Assembly: GCF_937616625.2 (NCBI RefSeq)
Contig: NC_065570.1
Span: 68,475,665-68,539,664, forward strand
Length of the DNA stretch: 64,000 nucleotides
Source: Mercurialis annua
Taxonomy: Eukaryota; Streptophyta; Magnoliopsida; Malpighiales; Euphorbiaceae
Direction of reading: 5' to 3'
The notes beneath the pieces are model-generated. The model was not told the origin of the DNA. It searched no databases and saw only the letters and a program-made list of their open reading frames with translations. Each line of letters opens with the position of its first letter. The stretch's first letter is position 1. The position numbers were made by a program, and so were the translations under genes. Below, piece after piece: positions 57,072-64,000 of the stretch.

Positions 57072-60000
57072 ATGTATTACAACTATAAGATTTGTGTTTG
57101 GAATGTGCAAGGTGCTGGGTCCAAGGCCTTTGCTAGATATTTTCATAGTTTAACTAATAAATACAACTATGATATTTGTGGAATTTTAGAGCCAAGAATT
57201 AGTGGTTCTAAGGCGGATAATTTTATTCGTAAGAGCGGGTTTGATTTCTCTCATCGAATCGAAGCTCATGGGTTCTCGGGGGGTATTTGGATCCTCTGGA
57301 AATCTGGTATTAATATTTCCATTATTGAAAATAATATGCAGTTTGTTCATATGGAAGTTGGTATGGGCAGAGATCATTTCTTATTCACAATGGTCTATGC
57401 TCATCCTAATGCAAGCTTGCGCAAATTGATTTGGACTGACCTTACCCAACTTTCGGGTACCATTCAGAGTCCTTGGTTACTTGGAGGAGATTTTAATGCA
57501 GCTTTGTTTGACAACGAGAGGAGGGGTGGAGCTGCTAATTGCACTGGAGGGTGTAGACTTTTTCGTGACTGGATTTCATCGCTTAATATGGAGGATTTAG
57601 GCTTTTGTGGTAACCCTTTTACTTGGAGGAGAGGTTCCCTTTCTAAGCGTCTTGATCGTTTTCTCTGTAATAATGAGTGGAGTCAGAAGTTTTCTCAGCA
57701 TTTTGTGACTCATCTTCCTCGCATTCAGTCTGATCACAGTCCTATTGTTCTTCAATGCTCTAGTGGCCTGAGGAGCAATAATAAGCCCAAGCCTTTTCGG
57801 TTTCTAGCTGCTTGGTTAGGAGATAGTAGATTCGATGAGGTGGTCAAGCATTCTTGGGACAGCTCAAATGACTTGATCGATTCTATTGAGAGGTTCACTT
57901 CTCAAGCATCGGACTGGAATGTTAATGTGTTCGGGAACATTTTTAAGCGTAAAAATATCCTTATGGCTCGTATTAAGGGTGTTCAACGGTGTAATGATCA
58001 GTATTTCACCCAAAAACTGACTAACCTTGAAAATTGTCTCCGTCAAGAGCTCGATGAAGTGTTGTTTCAAGAAAATTTGTTGATGATGCAAAAATCTAGA
58101 AGTCAGTGGATCATGGATGGGGACAAAAATACTTCATTTTTTCATAAAAAGCTTACCCAAAGGAGAAGAAGAAATAAGATCCTTGTTTTGAAGGATGATA
58201 CAGGTGCCTTCATAGATGATCAAGACTTACTTCAGTCTATGGCTGTGGATTACTTTCAATCTCTGTTTACCAAGTCTCACGATTGCGCTACGCAAATATC
58301 CTTACCTGGTATGTTCCCGGAGCTTGACGCTTACTCTCTTGATCTTATTAATGCTAATGTTTCTGATGATGACATTAGACAAGCTTTGTGGGATATGCAA
58401 CCCCTGAAAGCCCCGGGTATTGACGGGATTCCAGCTATGTTTTATCAAAATAAATGGGGTATAGTCAAGAATAAACTGTGCCTTTTTGTTAAAAACATTT
58501 TTAATGGTTCAGATCTCCCACGAGCTATTAATCGGACCCTGATTACTCTTATTCCGAAGTGCGAAAACCCTGAGCACATCAGCCAATTCCGTCCGATTAG
58601 TCTTTGTAATGTCTCATATAAGATTATTACTAAGATTATTGCTAATAAGCTTAAAGGTATTATGCCTAAGATTATCGGCCCGGCTCAGACAAGTTTTGTG
58701 AAAGGCAGGCATATAACGGATAATATTATAATTGCTCAAGAAGTTGTTCATTCCCTACGGAAAAAGAAAGGAAAGAAAGGTTTCATGGCCATCAAAATTG
58801 ATCTTGCGAAAGCATACGATAGGCTGTCGTGGGACTTCATTTTGGATACTCTGGATGTTCTTGGTATCCCTAGCTCTTTGTCAAGAGTTATTATGCAATG
58901 TGTTTCCACTCCGTCAATGAATATTCTTTGGAATGGTAGCCCTACTTCCACTTTTGAGCCGTCGTGTGGAGTCAGACAAGGAGACCCGTTATCCCCTTAT
59001 CTGTTTGTTCTTTGTATGGAGAGGCTAGCTCATCTCATCAATATTGAATGTTCTAATAACTCCTGGAAGCCTATAAAGCTGAGCAGAGGAGGGACTCCTC
59101 TTTCCTACTTGTTTTTTGCCGATGACCTCATGCTCTTCTGTGAAGCTACTTTTGATCAAGTGGAGGTGGTGAAAAGAGTGCTTGATGTTTTTTGCAGAGC
59201 CTCGGGCCAACGAGTGAATAATGAAAAGACAAGAGTTTGTTTCTCGTCGAATGTCTCTGCTTATGATAGTCTTGCAATGGCAACCAGTTTGGGATTCACA
59301 AAAACTTTGGACCTAGGTAAATACCTAGGAGTTCCTCTCATCCATGGGAGAGTTTCCAAAAGGCATTCGAGAATGGTGGTTGATAAAATGACGCAGCGGT
59401 TAGAAGGGTGGCATAACAAATTTTTGTCTAGAGCTGGTCGTTCTACTTTGGCTAACTCTGTTATTCAGGCAATTCCCATTTACGCCATGCAAACTATGGC
59501 AATCCCGAAGAGTATTTGCTTGGAGGTGGAGAAGAATTGTCGTAAGTTTCTTTGGGGGTCTCATCTGAACAAGACGAAGATCAGTTTGGTTAAGTGGCCG
59601 GATGTTAGGCAACCAAAGCTTTGTGGTGGTTTGGGTTTCAAAAATATGTTCAAGATGAATCAAGCTTTGCTCATGAAAATTGGCTGGAATATCATTTCTA
59701 ATGAAAACTTTCTTTGGGTCAAAGTCCTTAGAACCAAATACAATCTGAATAATTTGAATTACCAGTCCCTGAATAGAACGCATGGTGCTTCTCTTGTCTG
59801 GCGCTCTCTTAATGGTGTTTGGCAGCAGGTGGTTGATGGGATCAGATGGGCTCTCGGTGATGGAGATTGTGTGAGATTTTGGCTTGATGCTTGGCTTGGA
59901 GATAATCTTACTCTTTGCCAGGTGGTTACTACTCAGATTCCTGATAGTATTATCAATGAAAAGGCTAAGCAATATGTCAAAGAGGATGGACAGTGGGATT

Positions 60001-61193
60001 GGGAGAGGTTTGAGCATTTTCTTCCTATTAATTGGCTTAGTAGAATTGGGAGTATTATTCCTCCGAGTGTTGACAACGGAGCTGACGTCATGTATTGGGG
60101 TCATTCTACTTCTGGGTCTTTCACTACCAAATCCGCGTACCATGAGATTACTAAAGATGAGAGGAACATTGAAGCTAACTGTTGGAAGCAAATCTGGAAT
60201 TGGAAGGGACCTGAGAAGATTAAGCATTTCCTTTGGCTAGTGATTCATGACAGGCTACTTACTAACGCCGAGAGAATGCGTCGTCATATCTCTAGCGAGG
60301 CCATTTGCATGCGCTGTAAGTCTGAGATAGAATCAGCAATTCACGTTCTGCGTGATTGTTTCCAAGCTCGGGCTTTCTGGGTTCGTTTTATTCCGCCTCA
60401 AGATCATGTTCATTTTTTCAACCTGTCTTGTAATGACTGGATTATGCAAAACATTTCAGGGAAGCAAAGCATGGGTCAAGTTGGTAATTGGAATTTATTC
60501 TTTGGTGTGGCTATTTGGAATCTTTGGAATTGGAGAAATCAAACTATATTTAGTGATGTTATCGTATCTTTAAATGACATTGTTAATGATGTTAAAAGAA
60601 ACGTTATCTACATTTCAAAGTCTCAATTGGAGTGTATGAACACTAGGATCCCTAAAGATGATTATAGTACCATTGATATCTCCTGGTGTTGTCCTCCTCC
60701 AACTTGGGTGAAGGTTAATACTGATGGGGCATTTAATACTTCAACGGGAATCACTAAAGCTGGCGGTCTTTTGCGAGACTCCAACGGTAACTGGCTAGGC
60801 AGTTTCTCGGCTAATACTGGTATGGGTACAGTCCTTAGTGCAGAATTGAGAGGGGTTCTCCATGGGTTAGAATTATGCTGGTTTTTAGGAGTGAAGAAGC
60901 TTGAGCTTGAGGTGGATAATAGCACTGTTGTAGATCACCTGCATAATGATAGTTCTATTGGTCATTACTTGAATGTGTTGAATGCGATCCGATCGCTGTT
61001 ATCGAGAACTTGGGTTGTGAAGTTCAAGCATGTTTATAGAGAGGCTAATTATGCCGCTGACCATTTGGCTTCTCTAGGGGATGATCATTGTTTGGGAGTC
61101 ATTAGACACACAGCTCCCCCTCCTAGTTTAATCCATTGGCTTGAGCATGACAAGCATGGTGTTTCATACAGTAGATCTGTTTTGTTGAGCTAA
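57072..61193 (+). CDS. LINE ORF2 protein (endonuclease-RT-zinc-RNase H)
   Basis: The enzyme for target-primed reverse transcription. From Met at 57072 (MYYNYKICVWNVQGAG) it is 1,373 residues. The frame is open back to 56946, but that part overlaps ORF1 and lacks family sequence. The apurinic-type endonuclease domain (about 1-225) shows WNVQGAG, LEPRISG, GDFNA (about 138) and SDHSPI (about 220). Reverse transcriptase (about 445-720) shows GIDGIPAMF, KIDLAKAYD, GVRQGDPLSPYLF and the FADD box at about 682. A zf-RVT domain follows at about 1039-1110. A C-terminal RNase H (about 1212-1340) has its acidic residues in NTDGAF, SAELRG, VDNST and NYAADHLA. All catalytic motifs look intact, so the copy could be recent and competent. 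Confidence 0.94.
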   Translation: MYYNYKICVWNVQGAGSKAFARYFHSLTNKYNYDICGILEPRISGSKADNFIRKSGFDFSHRIEAHGFSGGIWILWKSGINISIIENNMQFVHMEVGMGRDHFLFTMVYAHPNASLRKLIWTDLTQLSGTIQSPWLLGGDFNAALFDNERRGGAANCTGGCRLFRDWISSLNMEDLGFCGNPFTWRRGSLSKRLDRFLCNNEWSQKFSQHFVTHLPRIQSDHSPIVLQCSSGLRSNNKPKPFRFLAAWLGDSRFDEVVKHSWDSSNDLIDSIERFTSQASDWNVNVFGNIFKRKNILMARIKGVQRCNDQYFTQKLTNLENCLRQELDEVLFQENLLMMQKSRSQWIMDGDKNTSFFHKKLTQRRRRNKILVLKDDTGAFIDDQDLLQSMAVDYFQSLFTKSHDCATQISLPGMFPELDAYSLDLINANVSDDDIRQALWDMQPLKAPGIDGIPAMFYQNKWGIVKNKLCLFVKNIFNGSDLPRAINRTLITLIPKCENPEHISQFRPISLCNVSYKIITKIIANKLKGIMPKIIGPAQTSFVKGRHITDNIIIAQEVVHSLRKKKGKKGFMAIKIDLAKAYDRLSWDFILDTLDVLGIPSSLSRVIMQCVSTPSMNILWNGSPTSTFEPSCGVRQGDPLSPYLFVLCMERLAHLINIECSNNSWKPIKLSRGGTPLSYLFFADDLMLFCEATFDQVEVVKRVLDVFCRASGQRVNNEKTRVCFSSNVSAYDSLAMATSLGFTKTLDLGKYLGVPLIHGRVSKRHSRMVVDKMTQRLEGWHNKFLSRAGRSTLANSVIQAIPIYAMQTMAIPKSICLEVEKNCRKFLWGSHLNKTKISLVKWPDVRQPKLCGGLGFKNMFKMNQALLMKIGWNIISNENFLWVKVLRTKYNLNNLNYQSLNRTHGASLVWRSLNGVWQQVVDGIRWALGDGDCVRFWLDAWLGDNLTLCQVVTTQIPDSIINEKAKQYVKEDGQWDWERFEHFLPINWLSRIGSIIPPSVDNGADVMYWGHSTSGSFTTKSAYHEITKDERNIEANCWKQIWNWKGPEKIKHFLWLVIHDRLLTNAERMRRHISSEAICMRCKSEIESAIHVLRDCFQARAFWVRFIPPQDHVHFFNLSCNDWIMQNISGKQSMGQVGNWNLFFGVAIWNLWNWRNQTIFSDVIVSLNDIVNDVKRNVIYISKSQLECMNTRIPKDDYSTIDISWCCPPPTWVKVNTDGAFNTSTGITKAGGLLRDSNGNWLGSFSANTGMGTVLSAELRGVLHGLELCWFLGVKKLELEVDNSTVVDHLHNDSSIGHYLNVLNAIRSLLSRTWVVKFKHVYREANYAADHLASLGDDHCLGVIRHTAPPPSLIHWLEHDKHGVSYSRSVLLS

Positions 61194-61235
61194 GTTTCTA
61201 GGCTTATGCCTCCACCCCCTGTACCGAAAAAAAAA

Positions 61236-63294
61236 GGCAACATTGAAAAGACATGGGTAATGGGCCTTTTTCAATTTTTGAAACCAAATGTTTTTTGAAT
61301 TAGGATATTACAAAAAAATTAAATCAAAAACTTATGATGATTGTGATCAAATCAAATCACTTTCATCATAAACTAATATTCCCTCTTAAAAAGTTTCAAT
61401 CTTTAATATTTATAAAGCTAATAGAAATAATTACATTAGATAGTCTCTTAGTACTATTTCAAATGCGACACTCAATATTTTAAAAAAAAAATATAATATA
61501 AATTTACAGTTCAAATGATATAAGCGCTAGAAGCATTCTGGTTAAGTAGTAGATTTAATTCCTTCCACGTAATATGAATTTATTTATATGGAAATGAAAT
61601 ATGTCCATTTTTTAAACACAATAGAGAAAATATTAATTATTATTAAAATGTAATATTTTTATTATTTATATATGATTAATATAATATTATATGGAAATAA
61701 AAATATAGTAATTTAAAAGGAGAAAAATTCTATTCATTTCTGTTATGTTCGCCCAACATTTTGTTAAGGAAAGATTGTAGGATCAATTCTTCACACTCCA
61801 CTGTGGCTAAAATTTTCCCTTTTCTAATAATCCGAAAAATGAAAACTAATTATATTTTAAGCAATATTTGTGATAACATAATTCAACTAAACTGATTTTG
61901 TCTAACTTGTCGGCAGTGAAATTAGACAAATGGGATTCGGAAAAAAAATGGGCTTTTTACATAAACATATATCTTTTATAAAAATATAACTTTTATACGG
62001 GTCACAGTTTTCAATATGAAAACTACCATGAACGCTGAAGATTATTACTTTTTTACGGACATCATATATATACTGCTCCAAGTCAGAACCTCATAAACCA
62101 AATAATTTTCTCTCTCCTCAAATTTATCTCTTATTTCTCTCTCTCAACTCACCTTTTGTTCTTCGCACCAATCCGCCTCCGTCGTTCCATTTTCATCGTT
62201 TCTCTTCCATTTTCCACCTCCGCCGTTCCGTCTTCGTCTCGCTATCATCTTTCTTTTATCGTTTTGATTTCAGATCTGGAATTTTTTGTTAATTTTTTCA
62301 TTTTCAGATCTGTAATTTGTTAATTTTTTTTACTGTTTTTTCACCATTAAACATGTATAAAGAGTATCTTTAAAGAATTTAATATTCATTTCATGTTATG
62401 TAGAATAATTTTGCGATTTTATGAAATAAAATTCTGTTATTTCTGCATTTTTCTTGTGTTTCTGCGTTTTTTTATATTCTGCAGAACGATTTGTTAATGA
62501 TGATTGATTGCTGAATTATTGTAATGTCACAGTGTTGTAGATTTTATGTTGATTTTGTGTTGATATTATGTTGATATCAACCGTTTTTTTTATTTTAACT
62601 TTGGCAAATAAGATAATATTGTCTGTGAAATAAACTAAAAAATTAAATTAAATTAAATTGAGACTAGATAATGATATGATAGTATCGGGGAAGAAGACAA
62701 ATAATGAAGTTGAATTATTATAATGTTACAGTGTTGATATTGTGTTGATTTTCGGTTGATATTTTGTTGATTTTAGTATTGGTGAAGAAGAAAATAATGA
62801 TATGCAATGTTACAATGTTGATCTTATGTTGATATTGTGTTGATATTATGTTGATATTGTATTGATTTTATCATTAACGAAAAAGAACACATTATATGTG
62901 AAATAAAATAAAAGAAATTGGAAAAATATTAAAAAAATAAAAATTAGTGTAAAAGAAGATTGAAAAATTTAAATTAGTTAGTTTATTACATATGTTGATT
63001 TCGTGTTGATTTCATATTGATATTAAAACTGGCGAAAAACATCAACAGTAAAAAAAAGTCGAAATCCAAAAAAAATTCAAAAAATCAAAAAAATTAAAAA
63101 AAATTAAAATTAAAATATGTGATAAATATTAAATGCAGGAATATAATGGCGAAAAAAAAAATCAAAAATGATGAAAAAAAATGTTGTAAAATGGGAGTTA
63201 ATCTAAAAAGTCAATTTTTTGTCAAAAAGTAGTATAAAAGAAAAAAAAGTTGGTATGAAATGTAAAGATTTAGAAGGGATGGTAAAAAAGTAAA
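61236..63294. other. AT-rich spacer with a leader-like patch and TTGATATT repeats
   Basis: No supported protein gene. A CT-rich, GC-richer patch at about 62100-62275 (TCTCTCTCAACTCACC, CCGCCTCCGTCGTTCC) ends in TTTCAGATCTGG and resembles a plant 5' leader, but no ORF follows. From about 62545 to 63025, clusters of GTTGATATTGTG / TTGATTTTGTG units recur. Confidence 0.55.
62545..63025. repeat. clusters of TGTTGATATT(A/G)TGTTGAT repeats
   Basis: Short direct repeats of the form TGTTGATATTATG / TGTTGATTTTGTG occur in four clusters (about 62547-62580, 62731-62776, 62815-62872, 62993-63025), separated by AT-rich sequence including AATAATGA and GTGAAATAAA words. Spacing is irregular. It may be the interior of an unrecognised element. 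Confidence 0.6.
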
Positions 63295-64000
63295 GGCCTA
63301 GTCACTTAAAAAAACCCCACCTTATACTTTTTTTTCGTTTATACCCCGACCTAGGAAAATTTTCAAGTATACCCTATTTTGAGTTTTTCATTTTCAACTC
63401 TACCCTCAAATTTTAAATTTTGACAATTTAATAAATCTAATGATAAAATTATTAAAAATAACTAAATATAAGGGTGTTATGTTATCTTTTTTAATTTTTA
63501 AAAATACAAACAAATCATTTAACTTTAAAAAGTTTCATTTACATCCTTATAATTAATAAAAAATTTCTATTTTTTTTTTTTAAAAAATTATTCTCCGGCC
63601 ACAATGGCCGGAGAAGAGCTGGCCGGAGAAGAACATCTTCTCCGGCCCTAGCGAGCTGTTCTTCTCCGTGGCTGGACGGCAAAGGGATTCAATGGAAGAA
63701 CAAATCCCATGAGGGTTTGTTCTTCCATTGAAGAACAGACCCAAGAACAGACCCATGAGGGTCTGTTCTTCAATGGAAGAACGACCCTCATGGGTCAGTT
63801 CTTCCATTGAAGAACAGACCCTCATGGGTCGGTTCTTCAAGGAAGAACCGACCCGATGCCCGACGGGTCGGTTTTTCCTTGAAAAACGATCGATTTTCGC
63901 CCTTCGGCAAATAAATTTTTAGCGGAATATTTATAGTTTAATTTTTAAGGAAGAAGGTGTTTTTGGACTATTAATAATATTAACATTTATATATAATATA
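63295..64000. mobile_element. Mutator-like element, left part, cut by window end
   Basis: The left end GGCCTAGTCACTTAAAAAAACCCCACC, then TTTTCGTTTATACCCCGACC, matches the terminal repeat of the 45609-46186 element in order and wording. The interior carries a palindromic array (63588-63895). The right inverted repeat and target duplication would lie beyond the window, so the call rests on the left terminus and structural similarity. Confidence 0.7.
63588..63895. repeat. nested palindromic array in the second Mutator-like element
   Basis: TTCTCCGGCCACAATGGCCGGAGAA opens the array, followed by further CCGGAGAAG / CTTCTCCGG pairs. A second set alternates GAAGAACAGACCC...ATGAGGGTCTGTTCTTC, ending in GGAAGAACCGACCCG...CGGGTCGGTTTTTCC. 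The design is the same as at 47640-48035, but the actual words differ. Confidence 0.88.

Larger units (their letters stand above)
55412..61235 (+). mobile_element. L1-type LINE, apparently full length, both ORFs open
   Basis: A non-LTR retrotransposon with ORF1 (RNA-binding) and ORF2 (endonuclease, reverse transcriptase, zinc domain, RNase H), both without stops or frameshifts. It ends in CTGTACCG followed by nine A (61227-61235). The 5' border is not proven: I saw no target duplication matching the 3' flank GGCAACATTG. The element is head-to-head with the O-fucosyltransferase-family gene, whose ATG is only 330 bp away, so it sits in that gene's promoter region. Confidence 0.9.

Noticed and set aside
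59400..60227. 275-codon minus-strand frame
   Set aside because: Antisense shadow of LINE ORF2; composition follows the opposite strand and no domain is visible.
1..64000. tRNA genes
   Set aside because: Scanned by eye for GGTTCGA-type T arms with matching A-box sequence on both strands; none convincing. A tRNA-detection program would be decisive.

Overview
This is a stretch of nuclear chromosome from a flowering plant, almost certainly a eudicot. The evidence is four spliced or intronless genes with plant-specific families, very AT-rich spacers, and a dense load of plant transposon types (Ty1/copia, L1-type LINE, CACTA, hAT, Mutator-like and Stowaway). I cannot name the species from sequence alone. 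I saw no prokaryotic operon, CRISPR, viral or organellar segment, and no tRNA gene.

Layout. 1-3348: the 3' two thirds of a copia retrotransposon plus its right LTR. 3349-12655: AT-rich spacer with a small hAT, a CACTA end (to 9986) and a decayed LINE 3' end (10001-10769). 12656-14146 (-): an intronless 3-ketoacyl-CoA synthase of the very-long-chain fatty acid elongase. 14147-27861: about 13 kb of transposon-packed spacer. It holds three Mutator-like miniature elements with exact 9-bp target duplications and a 941-bp hAT with an exact 8-bp duplication. 27862-37087 (-): a ten-exon RanBPM-like gene (SPRY-LisH-CTLH-CRA), with a 5S rRNA-derived unit, a Stowaway and an hAT-like element in its introns. 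38523-42993 (-): a three-exon D53/SMXL-type strigolactone-signalling repressor. 42994-46531: spacer with a purine-rich degenerate minisatellite and another Mutator-like element. 46532-55081 (-): a ten-exon O-fucosyltransferase-family gene whose largest intron carries a 1.1-kb Mutator-like element with a palindromic core. 55412-61235 (+): an apparently full-length L1-type LINE with both reading frames open, head-to-head with that gene. 61236-64000: spacer, then the left end of another Mutator-like element with its own palindromic core, cut by the window edge.

All four host genes lie on the minus strand, and both large retroelements lie on the plus strand. The host genes have unrelated jobs (cuticle or sphingolipid acyl-chain elongation, CTLH-type ubiquitin-ligase scaffolding, strigolactone signalling, Golgi glycosylation) and do not form a cluster. 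Exon joins for the three spliced genes were worked out by hand. Each join keeps frame, and every boundary uses GT-AG except one GC-AG intron in the RanBPM-like gene.

The most interesting content is in the non-coding elements: a Mutator-like miniature family present in at least five delimited copies, two of whose members carry nested palindromic arrays; a 5S rRNA transcription unit inside an intron; and an hAT element with a 44-codon open frame that looks like a captured organelle-targeting leader.
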